NCBI GenBank assembly: GCA_910577295.1
Contig: CAJTLS010000056.1
Coordinates: forward strand, 1 to 5,257
Source of the DNA: an uncultured Eubacterium sp.
Lineage (GTDB): Bacteria; Bacillota; Clostridia; Lachnospirales; Lachnospiraceae
Direction of reading: 5' to 3'
DNA length: 5,257 nt
Part shown: in pieces, positions 1 to 5,257 of the stretch
Position numbering within the stretch: position 1 is the stretch's first letter
How the letters are laid out: the number at the start of each line of letters is the position of its first letter
Position numbers and translations under genes: made by a program
Notes under the pieces: generated by a model
What the model was told of the DNA's origin: nothing
The model's input: the letters and a program-made list of their open reading frames with translations, nothing else
The model's database searches: none

Positions 1-37
1 CTCCGAAATGTAGCAGAAAGGGCTGTCGCCCTATATC

Positions 38-95
38 AGAATACACGGACTGCCTGTCGGTAAAGATATTTCCAAACAGGCAGTCCGTGTATTTT
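38..95 (+). terminator. Long stem-loop, probable intrinsic terminator of an upstream gene
   Basis: A perfect 17-base inverted repeat, ATACACGGACTGCCTGT at 41-57 and its reverse complement at 76-92, extends outward by A40-T93, a G-T pair and A38-T95 to about 20 pairs. The 18-base middle can pair further: GG 59-60 with CC 72-73, and AAA 62-64 with TTT 69-71, leaving a GATA loop. It ends in TTTTA. This looks like a rho-independent terminator for a plus-strand gene left of the window, although the T-tract has only four bases. A small hairpin just before it (AGGGC/GCCCT around a TGTC loop, 19-32) may be part of the same 3' region. The long perfect stem could instead come from a small mobile repeat. 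I see no gene in 1-166. Confidence 0.6.
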
Positions 96-99
96 ACTG

Positions 100-114
100 C
101 ATGGCTTTGAGTTT
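100..114 (+). repeat. Left copy of 15-base direct repeat flanking the nuclease-like gene
   Basis: CATGGCTTTGAGTTT occurs here and identically at 1200-1214. With a one-base gap the match extends left through ACT (ACTGCATGG here, ACTCATGG in the right copy). The right copy is the loop and 3' arm of the terminator closing the nuclease-like gene. Here the pairing 5' arm is absent, so this copy forms no equivalent hairpin. It could be the remnant of a related terminator, a target duplication, or the scar of a recombination event. Confidence 0.6.
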
Positions 115-166
115 TCGCAGGTTTCAAGGTTGGGTATTGTCAGCCTAATCACCAGTAAAGATTCGG

Positions 167-195
167 TGGATATTTTTAAGAGGCTATGCTATGAT
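167..195 (+). promoter_or_regulatory. Putative sigma-70/SigA-type promoter with extended -10
   Basis: TGGATA (167-172, four of six to TTGACA) lies 17 bases before TATGAT (190-195), which is preceded by TGC, giving a full extended -10 (TGnTATGAT). Transcription would begin near 202 and leave a leader of about 40 bases carrying the GGAGGT at 228-233. This placement argues against any coding start before about 200 and supports the TTG start at 244 for the following gene. Confidence 0.5.
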
Positions 196-243
196 AAAAT
201 TAGGGAATGTAAAGGGGGGAGACTATTGGAGGTAGGAAATACA

Positions 244-1173
244 TTGTCGAAAAAGATTGATACGGCAGGGCAGAATGCATCATATGATGCGTATTGCCGG
301 AATCTTTTAGTAAACAAACAGATTTTAGCCCGTATTTTGAATACGTGTGTGAAAGAATTTCACGATTGTCCGATAAAAGATATTGAAGAAAAATATATCA
401 AAGGGACACCAAAAGTACATGAAGTTGCTGTACACAGAGATGAGACAGCGGAGTTTATTGACGGGATGGGCAAAGAAGATGTTGGCATGAAAGAAAAACC
501 GATAACATATGACATTTTTTTTCGGGTGCTGTCCCCGAGAGACGATGAAATGATTCAGATGATTATTAATATAGAAAGCCAGAAAGATTTTTATCCCGGA
601 TATCCGCTTATTAAACGGGGCATATATTATTGCAGCAGAATGATTTCCAGCCAGTATGGAACGGAAATGTCTGATTCGTGTTATGAAAAACTGAAAAAGG
701 TTTACAGTATCTGGATATGTTCGAATCCACCTAAATACCGTAAAAATACGATTACTGCTTATTCTGTGAATGAGCAGAACCTTGTTGGCAGTGTGACAGA
801 GAAAGAAGAAAACTATGATATGCTTACTGTTCTTACCGTCTGTCTTGGAGGTTCCGGTGATGAAAATTATGAGGGGATTTTGAAAATGCTGGATGTTCTC
901 TTGTCAGACCGGATATTGCCGGAAGAAAAGAAAAAGATATTAAAAAATGAGTTTGATGTTGCAATGACTAAAACAATGGAAAGAGAGGCGATGGAAATGT
1001 GTAATCTTTCACAGGGAATAATAGATAGGACTACAATCAATCATATTATTAGTATGATGAAGAACTCGGATATGTCTGAGGAAGAATGTATGAAATTGTT
1101 AGATATTCCACAAGAACATCGGGAACTGTATCATATGATGTTACAGGACAAAATGGAAGTCAGTCATGTATAA
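244..1173 (+). CDS. PD-(D/E)XK nuclease family transposase-like protein (PDDEXK_2/Rpn type)
   Basis: A 309-residue protein that I recognise as the PDDEXK_2 (Rpn/transposase-like) family, often present in many copies in Lachnospiraceae. Rpn relatives in E. coli are DNA endonucleases that promote RecA-independent recombination; activity of this copy is not shown. The frame is open from 130, but GGAGGT at 228-233 lies 10 bases before TTG 244, and the family-like N-terminus (M)SKKIDTAGQNASYD starts there. Likely nuclease core residues are D90 (in TYDIFF) and the E111-x-Q113 pair in INIESQ, with Gln in place of the usual Lys as in this family. The conserved stretch FYPGYPLIKRGIYYCSRM follows at 116-133, then SSQYG at 135-139. 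The helical, charged C-terminus (about 255-309, with MSEEECMKLLDIP) is also family-like. It appears complete, is transcribed alone between its own promoter and terminator, and is more AT-rich by eye than the genes to its right. Confidence 0.82.
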   Translation: MSKKIDTAGQNASYDAYCRNLLVNKQILARILNTCVKEFHDCPIKDIEEKYIKGTPKVHEVAVHRDETAEFIDGMGKEDVGMKEKPITYDIFFRVLSPRDDEMIQMIINIESQKDFYPGYPLIKRGIYYCSRMISSQYGTEMSDSCYEKLKKVYSIWICSNPPKYRKNTITAYSVNEQNLVGSVTEKEENYDMLTVLTVCLGGSGDENYEGILKMLDVLLSDRILPEEKKKILKNEFDVAMTKTMEREAMEMCNLSQGIIDRTTINHIISMMKNSDMSEEECMKLLDIPQEHRELYHMMLQDKMEVSHV

Positions 1174-1188
1174 TATGAAATTTGCAGG

Positions 1189-1230
1189 GACTCCGGACTC
1201 ATGGCTTTGAGTTTGGGGTCTTTTATTTAA
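1189..1230 (+). terminator. Intrinsic terminator of the PDDEXK_2 gene
   Basis: The arms GACTCC-GGACTCA (1189-1201) and TGAGTTT-GGGGTC (1208-1220) form a continuous 13-pair stem, including three G-U pairs, around a TGGCTT loop. TTTTATTT follows immediately. It starts 15 bases after the stop codon. The loop and 3' arm contain the right copy of the 15-base flanking repeat. Confidence 0.85.
1200..1214 (+). repeat. Right copy of 15-base direct repeat flanking the nuclease-like gene
   Basis: CATGGCTTTGAGTTT, identical to 100-114 and offset by exactly 1,100 bases. It lies inside the terminator hairpin of the PDDEXK_2 gene, so part of its conservation may reflect terminator function. A 15-base exact match is not expected by chance in a window this short (roughly a one-in-a-hundred event under a simple random model). 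Confidence 0.6.
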
Positions 1231-1261
1231 ATGATGGGGGAGAAAAGGCTGCCAACCCATT

Positions 1262-1296
1262 ATCAAAACAATCCGTTGTTTCGTTGATTTTTTTTT
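1262..1296 (+). terminator. Possible second, AT-rich terminator before the asp23 operon
   Basis: ATCAA-AACAA (1262-1271) can pair with TTGTT (1276-1280) and TTGAT (1284-1288) around a TCCG loop, with TCG bulged at 1281-1283. A run of nine T follows (1288-1296). The shape fits a weak rho-independent terminator backing up the one at 1189-1230. The stem is AT-rich and its 3' arm is also the -35 region of the next promoter, so its role is uncertain. Confidence 0.35.
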
Positions 1297-1312
1297 CAAA
1301 ATGGTGTAAAAT
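1284..1312 (+). promoter_or_regulatory. Putative SigA-type promoter of the asp23-fakA-thrH-map operon
   Basis: TTGATT (1284-1289) and TAAAAT (1307-1312) are separated by 17 bases. A T-run fills the first part of the spacer and an AT-rich stretch follows the -10. Transcription would start near 1319, about 37 bases before the ATG at 1356. No other comparable promoter was found between here and map, so it probably serves all four genes. Confidence 0.6.
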
Positions 1313-1355
1313 ATATATTAAGTGTGCAATAAAATAAGTAGATTGGAGGCTTACT

Positions 1356-1712
1356 ATGAAAGGACAGATGAATACCGAGATGGGGAAAATCATTGTGGAT
1401 GAAGATGTACTGGCAAAATATGCCGGTTCCGCAGCGGTTGAATGTTTTGGCGTTGTGGGAATGGCATCCGTTAGTGTTCGTGATGGTATTGTCAAGTTAT
1501 TGAAGAAAGACAATCTGCGCCATGGTGTTAATGTCACTGTAGAAGAGGGAAAACTATACATTGAACTTCATATCATTGTTGCTTATGAAGTCAGTATTTT
1601 AGCGGTTGCTGAAAATCTGGTTGACAATGTAAAATATAAAGTAGAAGAATATACAGGCATGGAAGTTGGCAGGATTACCGTATGTGTGGAAGGGGTACGG
1701 GTAATTAACTAA
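1356..1712 (+). CDS. yloU: Asp23/Gls24 family envelope stress protein (YloU-like)
   Basis: A 118-residue protein covering the whole Asp23/Gls24 domain. Recognisable family blocks are GKIIVDEDVLAKYAGSAAVE (about 10-29), the turn CFGVVGMAS (31-39), the strand IELHIIVAYE (69-78), and the C-terminal VGRITVCVEGVRV block (about 104-116). There is no signal peptide or membrane segment, so it is cytoplasmic; family members such as staphylococcal Asp23 associate with the membrane through partner proteins. The short single-domain form directly before fakA matches Bacillus subtilis yloU, whose exact function is not settled. GGAGG (1345-1349) lies six bases before the ATG. An in-frame ATG at 1368 is possible but less well placed. 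It is the first gene of the operon, with a 33-base gap to fakA. Confidence 0.9.
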   Translation: MKGQMNTEMGKIIVDEDVLAKYAGSAAVECFGVVGMASVSVRDGIVKLLKKDNLRHGVNVTVEEGKLYIELHIIVAYEVSILAVAENLVDNVKYKVEEYTGMEVGRITVCVEGVRVIN

Positions 1713-1727
1713 TTAGCGGGCCTAATT
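1711..1727 (+). other. Small stem-loop between the asp23-family stop codon and the fakA ribosome binding site
   Basis: AATTAG (1711-1716) and CTAATT (1722-1727) form a perfect six-pair stem around a CGGGC loop. The stem begins within the stop codon of the asp23-family gene and ends five bases before the GGAGG used by fakA. With only TTATTT after it, it is not a convincing terminator. It could affect mRNA processing or fakA translation, or mean nothing. Confidence 0.3.
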
Positions 1728-1745
1728 TATTTGGAGGAAATAACA

Positions 1746-3470
1746 GTGAATATAAAGACGATTGATGCCAAGGTAATACAAAAATGCTTTTTGGCCGGCG
1801 CCAATGCCATTGATGCCAAAAAGGAAAAAATTAATGATTTGAATGTATTTCCGGTTCCGGATGGTGATACGGGAACGAATATGACAATGACGATTATGTC
1901 GGCGGCGAGGGAAGTTGCCGCTCTGGAAAATCCGGATATGAAGAGCCTGTGCAAAGCGATTTCCGGCGGTTCACTCCGTGGGGCAAGAGGAAATTCAGGA
2001 GTTATCTTGTCTCAGCTTCTGCGTGGCTTTACAAAAGAAATTTCACACGAAAAAGAGATAGATGTTGATGTTCTGACAAGAGCTTTTGAGAGAGCGGTAG
2101 AATCTGCGTATAAGGCGGTAATGAAGCCGAAAGAGGGAACGATTCTTACCGTGGCGCGCGGTGGCTCGGATAAGGCGTTAGAGTTAAATGGGCATACCGA
2201 TAATCTCGCAGAATTTGTCAATCATATTATCATGCATATGCGTGATGTACTTGAGCAGACGCCAGAGATGCTTCCCGTATTAAAGGAAGCCGGTGTGGTA
2301 GATTCCGGTGGGGAAGGTCTGCTGACAATTATGGAGGGCGCGTACGACGCCCTGATTGGAAAACAGGTGAATTATGCGGTAGAGCCGGAAGCGAAACGAA
2401 CGGAAGCTGGCCCAGGTATTAAAGTAGAGGCTGTCGCAGATGCCGATATTAAATTTGGATATTGTACGGAATTTATTATTATGACGGAAAAAGAGTTTCA
2501 GAGCAGGGATGAAAGGGAATTCAAGGGGTATTTGGAATCCATCGGTGATTCCATCGTCTGTGTTGCGGATGAAGATATCGTAAAAATCCATGTTCATACG
2601 AACGACCCGGGATTAGCTATTCAAAAGGCTCTGACCTATGGCTCTCTGACGCGGATGAAGATTGATAATATGAGGGAAGAGCATAATGAGCGCGTCATTC
2701 AGAATTCCCGTCAGATGGCGGAAGAGCAGAAAGAAAGCGACGGAAAACAGTCCGCGGCTTCTATGGGCGACAAGACGAAAGAAAATGTTACCGTCTCGGA
2801 AATGCCGCACAAAAATAATGCTTTTATCAGTGTTTCCGTGGGCGAGGGTCTGCGTGAAATCTTCCGCGACCTCGGCGTTGACTACATTATTGAGGGCGGG
2901 CAGACGATGAATCCGAGTACGGAAGATATTTTGAGCGCTATTCAGAAAGTGAATGCGGACAATATTTTCATTCTGCCGAATAATGGCAATATTATATTGG
3001 CTGCCGAACAGGCCAGAGAATTAACGGAAGATAAAAATATTGTTGTGATTCCGACGAAGAACATACCGCAGGGAATTACGGCAATGATAAATTTTGTTGA
3101 AGGGATGACGCCGGAAGAAAATGAAGAGGCGATGAGGCAAAGTCTGTCGGAAGTGAAATCCGGTCAGGTCACGTATGCGGTTCGCGATACGCTCATTGAT
3201 GGAAAAGAGATTAAGGCCGGGGATATTATGGGATTGAGTGACAAGACAATCGAAACAGTCGGAACGGATGTCGTTGAGACAACGCTGGCGCTGTTAAAGA
3301 AGATGTTGGAGGAAGAGTCAGAAATTGTTACCATTTATTATGGTCAGGAGGGCTCGGAGGAAGACGCCAAGAAAATAGCCGCAGCGTTAGCAGAAGTCGA
3401 TGAGGATTTAGAGGTAGAAATACATTTTGGCGGTCAGCCGATTTATTACTATTTTGTCTCGGTTGAATAG
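1746..3470 (+). CDS. fakA: Fatty acid kinase catalytic subunit FakA (DhaL/DAK2 domain, YloV-like)
   Basis: A 574-residue kinase subunit. In this family FakA works with an acyl-binding FakB to phosphorylate fatty acids, giving acyl phosphate for phospholipid synthesis through PlsX/PlsY. The N-terminal DhaL-type domain (about 1-200) has the Mg-ATP motif DGDTGTN at 39-45, GARGNSG at 79-85, KPKEGTILTV at 127-136 and DSGGEGL at 186-192. The middle domain carries C240 (FGYCTEF), H282 and H284 (KIHVHT), the zinc ligands I recall for Staphylococcus aureus FakA, at the same numbers. A charged, low-complexity linker (about 315-360) leads to the C-terminal FakB-binding region, which ends in the family-like GGQPIYYYFVSVE. 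The frame is open from TTG 1731, but GGAGG at 1733-1737 lies inside that extension and eight bases before GTG 1746, so GTG is the start. All key residues are present. Confidence 0.93.
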   Translation: MNIKTIDAKVIQKCFLAGANAIDAKKEKINDLNVFPVPDGDTGTNMTMTIMSAAREVAALENPDMKSLCKAISGGSLRGARGNSGVILSQLLRGFTKEISHEKEIDVDVLTRAFERAVESAYKAVMKPKEGTILTVARGGSDKALELNGHTDNLAEFVNHIIMHMRDVLEQTPEMLPVLKEAGVVDSGGEGLLTIMEGAYDALIGKQVNYAVEPEAKRTEAGPGIKVEAVADADIKFGYCTEFIIMTEKEFQSRDEREFKGYLESIGDSIVCVADEDIVKIHVHTNDPGLAIQKALTYGSLTRMKIDNMREEHNERVIQNSRQMAEEQKESDGKQSAASMGDKTKENVTVSEMPHKNNAFISVSVGEGLREIFRDLGVDYIIEGGQTMNPSTEDILSAIQKVNADNIFILPNNGNIILAAEQARELTEDKNIVVIPTKNIPQGITAMINFVEGMTPEENEEAMRQSLSEVKSGQVTYAVRDTLIDGKEIKAGDIMGLSDKTIETVGTDVVETTLALLKKMLEEESEIVTIYYGQEGSEEDAKKIAAALAEVDEDLEVEIHFGGQPIYYYFVSVE

Positions 3471-3527
3471 TAAATGTGGTAAAAAATAAGGATAAGTAAA
3501 TTTATGATTACGGAAAAGAGGGGAAAC

Positions 3528-4127
3528 ATGAATATTGTATGTTTAGATTTAGAAGGGGTACTGGTGCCGGAAATATGGATTGCATTTGCAGAGGAGACGG
3601 GAATACCCGAGTTAAAAAGAACGACAAGGGATGAGCCGGATTATGACAAGCTGATGAATTTCCGTATACAGACGCTGAAAGAGCATTCGCTTGGTTTACG
3701 GCAGATACAGGAGACGATTGCCAAAATCGACCCGATACCGGGCGCCAAAGAGTTTTTAGATGAGCTGCGCTCACTCACACAGGTTATTATCATTAGTGAT
3801 ACGTTTACGCAGTTTGCGGCGCCGCTCATGAAAAAGCTTGGTTATCCGACTATTTTTTGTAACACTCTTGAAGTGGCGGAAGATGGTGAGATTACCGGTT
3901 TTAGAATGCGTGTGGAAAATTCCAAGTATACGACAGTGAGGGCTTTACAGTCGATTGGTTATGAAACGATTGCCAGTGGTGACAGTCATAACGACTTAGG
4001 CATGATTCAGGCTAGTAAAGCAGGATTTTTGTTTAAGAGCACAGAGCAGATTAAGGCTGATTATCCGCAGCTTCCGGCGTACGAAGAATATGACGAACTA
4101 TTGGCAGCGATTAAAAACGCTTTGTAG
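3528..4127 (+). CDS. thrH: ThrH-like phosphoserine phosphatase/homoserine phosphotransferase (HAD family)
   Basis: A 199-residue HAD-superfamily enzyme, very close in layout to Pseudomonas aeruginosa ThrH, which dephosphorylates L-phosphoserine (last step of serine synthesis) and can transfer the phosphate to homoserine. HAD motif I is CLDLEGVLVPE, with nucleophile D7 and E9 in place of the usual second Asp, a ThrH hallmark. Motif II is S90-D91-T92, K133 is the likely motif III lysine, and motif IV is GDSHND at 151-156. TTRDEPDYDKLM (32-43) lies in the cap region. The start at 3528 aligns with ThrH and follows GAGGGG (3518-3523). An ATG at 3504 would add eight residues behind a weak AAGGA site. 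It lies 57 bases after fakA with no terminator between, and 11 bases before map. It is cytoplasmic and looks complete. Homoserine transfer activity is inferred from the family only. Confidence 0.88.
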   Translation: MNIVCLDLEGVLVPEIWIAFAEETGIPELKRTTRDEPDYDKLMNFRIQTLKEHSLGLRQIQETIAKIDPIPGAKEFLDELRSLTQVIIISDTFTQFAAPLMKKLGYPTIFCNTLEVAEDGEITGFRMRVENSKYTTVRALQSIGYETIASGDSHNDLGMIQASKAGFLFKSTEQIKADYPQLPAYEEYDELLAAIKNAL

Positions 4128-4138
4128 AAGGGGACTGG

Positions 4139-5020
4139 ATGAATATGGCAAAGCAGATAGGACGTAATGAGCCTTGTTGGTGTGGAAGCGGACGCAAGTA
4201 CAAAGTGTGTCACGCTTCCTTTGATGAAAAAATACATTCCTTTGAAGAAGCCGGACATATTGTACCGCCGCATAAGATTATAAAGACACCGGCACAGGTG
4301 GAAAAGATAAAGGAAAGTTGTGCGATTAATATTGCCATTCTCGATTATTTGGAGACGGTTATCCGTCCGGGGATGAATACGGCCGAGATTGATAAAATTG
4401 TTTATGACATGACGACGGAGCGCGGTGCAGTTCCGGCGCCGCTGCATTATGAGGGATTTCCTTACAGTGTGTGTACATCAGTAAACGAACAGGTTTGTCA
4501 CGGATTTCCGTCCGAAGATGTTGTTTTGCAGGAGGGCGATATTGTCAATGTGGATTGCTCTACGATTCTCAATGGATTTTATTCGGACTCATCCCGTATG
4601 TTTTGTATCGGGGATGTGTCTCCGGAAAAAAAGAAACTGGTAGAAGTGACGAAAGAATGCGTGGAAAGGGGGTTGGAGCAGGTGAAGCCGTGGGGCTTCT
4701 TAGGCGATATGGGGCAGGCCGTACACGACCATGCGGAAGCGAATGGCTATACGGTTGTGCGGGAAATTGGAGGGCACGGAGTCGGACTCGAATTTCACGA
4801 GGAGCCGTGGGTTGGATATAATTCCCGAAAGGGAGAAGAAATGCTTATGGTTCCCGGTATGATATTTACGATTGAACCGATGGTCAATATGGGAAAACAG
4901 GAAATTTGTACTGATTCCCATAATCATTGGGAAGTTTACACGAAAGACCATATGCCGTCGGCGCAGTGGGAAATTATGGTGCTTGTGACTGAAGAGGGGC
5001 ATGAGGTACTTTGCTGGTAA
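4139..5020 (+). CDS. map: Type I methionine aminopeptidase with N-terminal SEC-C zinc motif
   Basis: A 293-residue enzyme that removes the initiator methionine from nascent proteins in the cytoplasm. Residues 1-30 hold an SEC-C motif (GRNEPCWCGSGRKYKVCH, with C13, C15, C24 and H25), which binds zinc in SecA and may aid ribosome or protein docking. The catalytic pita-bread domain follows, with five metal ligands: D139 (NVDCS), D150 (YSDSS), H213 (GGHGVG), E246 (TIEPM) and E278 (AQWEI). H121 in NEQVCHG and H220 in FHEEP match the two other conserved active-site histidines. AAGGGG (4128-4133) directly after the thrH stop supports ATG 4139; ATG 4145 (two residues shorter) is nearly as good. The 11-base gap to thrH suggests translational coupling. 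It is the last gene of the operon. Length is typical of SEC-C-tagged clostridial enzymes, about 30-40 residues longer than E. coli Map. Confidence 0.95.
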   Translation: MNMAKQIGRNEPCWCGSGRKYKVCHASFDEKIHSFEEAGHIVPPHKIIKTPAQVEKIKESCAINIAILDYLETVIRPGMNTAEIDKIVYDMTTERGAVPAPLHYEGFPYSVCTSVNEQVCHGFPSEDVVLQEGDIVNVDCSTILNGFYSDSSRMFCIGDVSPEKKKLVEVTKECVERGLEQVKPWGFLGDMGQAVHDHAEANGYTVVREIGGHGVGLEFHEEPWVGYNSRKGEEMLMVPGMIFTIEPMVNMGKQEICTDSHNHWEVYTKDHMPSAQWEIMVLVTEEGHEVLCW

Positions 5021-5022
5021 TC

Positions 5023-5057
5023 TAACGGCAGGTCGGAGGTTAGGTCTGCCATCGTTA
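5023..5057 (+). other. Stem-loop just after map, possible degraded terminator or mRNA 3' structure
   Basis: TAACG (5023-5027) pairs with CGTTA (5053-5057) and GCAG (5028-5031) with CTGC (5046-5049), with CAT bulged on the 3' side and a GC-rich loop between. It begins two bases after the map stop. No T-run follows (AGTTTAGAAT), so it is a poor intrinsic terminator alone. It may stabilise the mRNA end or be a decayed terminator. Confidence 0.35.
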
Positions 5058-5110
5058 AGTTTAGAATAGGTAATTGCGAAACAAGTTTGAAATCTTGATT
5101 CCAGCAGGGA

Positions 5111-5134
5111 AAAAATCCGGTCATGCCGGATTTT
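5111..5134. terminator. Symmetrical (bidirectional) intrinsic terminator
   Basis: AAAATCCGG (5112-5120) and CCGGATTTT (5126-5134) form a perfect nine-pair stem around a TCATG loop. On the plus strand the 3' arm ends in four T, enough to close the asp23-fakA-thrH-map transcript. On the minus strand the same hairpin runs into a longer T-tract (the A-run at 5110-5115 read in reverse), so it should end transcription from the right at least as well. Confidence 0.75.
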
Positions 5135-5171
5135 GAGGAGGTGGATGTGGGTAGCCCGGATTTTAAGACAT

Positions 5172-5200
5172 AAAAACAAAGCAGATAGGAACATCTGCCT
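5172..5200 (-). terminator. Possible minus-strand terminator hairpin
   Basis: GCAGAT (5181-5186) and ATCTGC (5193-5198) form a perfect six-pair stem around AGGAAC, extendable on the minus strand by a G-U and an A-U pair. Read on the minus strand it is followed by TTTGTTTTTA. On the plus strand no T-run follows. This fits the end of a minus-strand gene lying mostly right of the window. The same inverted repeat could instead be an operator-like site. Confidence 0.4.
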
Positions 5201-5257
5201 GCGAAATGGCATGTGGTATGTGAGGTTATGCGATCAGAGGTTTTAGACTGCGGATAT

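Noticed and set aside
130..243. N-terminal extension of the nuclease-like gene from TTG 130
   Set aside because: It has no ribosome binding site, overlaps a good extended -10 promoter at 167-195, and is not like the family N-terminus, whereas TTG 244 has GGAGGT ten bases upstream.
2280..2910. Several overlapping ORFs inside fakA on both strands (2280-2597 minus, 2613-2810 minus, 2686-2910 plus)
   Set aside because: All lie within the conserved FakA reading frame and show low-complexity or Arg/Lys-rich shadow translations.
5126..5164. Direct repeat CCGGATTTT at 5126-5134 and 5156-5164, 30 bases apart
   Set aside because: Only nine bases, and the second copy lacks a pairing arm nearby. There are too few units for an array; it may be a partial duplication of the terminator arm.
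4700..5212. 170-codon minus-strand ORF
   Set aside because: It is antisense to map and the map 3' region, with no family resemblance and no ribosome binding site that stands out; map itself is certain.
5145..5246. 33-codon plus-strand ORF starting at ATG 5145 behind GAGGAGGTGG
   Set aside because: The GGAGG is only three bases from the ATG, the product is not recognised, and the frame crosses a minus-strand terminator-like hairpin. It cannot be told from chance.
1..5257. CRISPR array, tRNA or rRNA gene, riboswitch, or complete insertion sequence
   Set aside because: No regularly spaced repeats, no cloverleaf or rRNA-like stretches, no recognised aptamer core, and no terminal inverted repeats around a transposase were seen on reading both strands.

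Overview
The window reads as a stretch of a Clostridia chromosome, most likely Lachnospiraceae. The evidence is the asp23 (yloU)-fakA (yloV) gene pair typical of Firmicutes, an SEC-C-tagged methionine aminopeptidase, a PDDEXK_2/Rpn-type protein of a kind expanded in gut Lachnospiraceae, strong GGAGG ribosome binding sites and moderate base composition. The family and genus calls come from remembered family resemblance; no search was run.

Left part (1-1230): a stand-alone accessory gene. A long perfect stem-loop (38-95) probably ends transcription from a gene left of the window. An extended -10 promoter (167-195) then drives a 309-residue PD-(D/E)XK nuclease/transposase-like protein (244-1173, TTG start), which is closed by a strong intrinsic terminator (1189-1230). 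A 15-base direct repeat lies on each side of this unit (100-114 and 1200-1214), exactly 1,100 bases apart. Bases sampled by eye in this gene are somewhat more AT-rich than in the genes to its right, which fits an acquired module.

Right part (1284-5134): a four-gene plus-strand housekeeping operon from a good promoter (TTGATT-17-TAAAAT, 1284-1312). The genes are asp23/gls24-family yloU (1356-1712), fakA (GTG start at 1746, to 3470), thrH-like phosphoserine phosphatase/homoserine phosphotransferase (3528-4127) and map (4139-5020). Gaps are 33, 57 and 11 bases with no clear terminator inside, so co-transcription is likely. The operon joins an envelope-associated protein, a kinase subunit that activates exogenous fatty acids, the last step of serine synthesis, and N-terminal methionine removal.

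Right edge (5021-5257): no convincing gene. It holds a stem-loop after map, a symmetrical hairpin terminator (5111-5134), and a second hairpin (5172-5200) whose T-rich side works only for the minus strand. This suggests a convergent minus-strand gene ending at or just beyond the right edge.

I see no clear evidence of a previously undescribed system. The accessory nuclease-like gene with its flanking repeats is the most unusual part; the rest is an ordinary core operon with an uncommon combination of partners.
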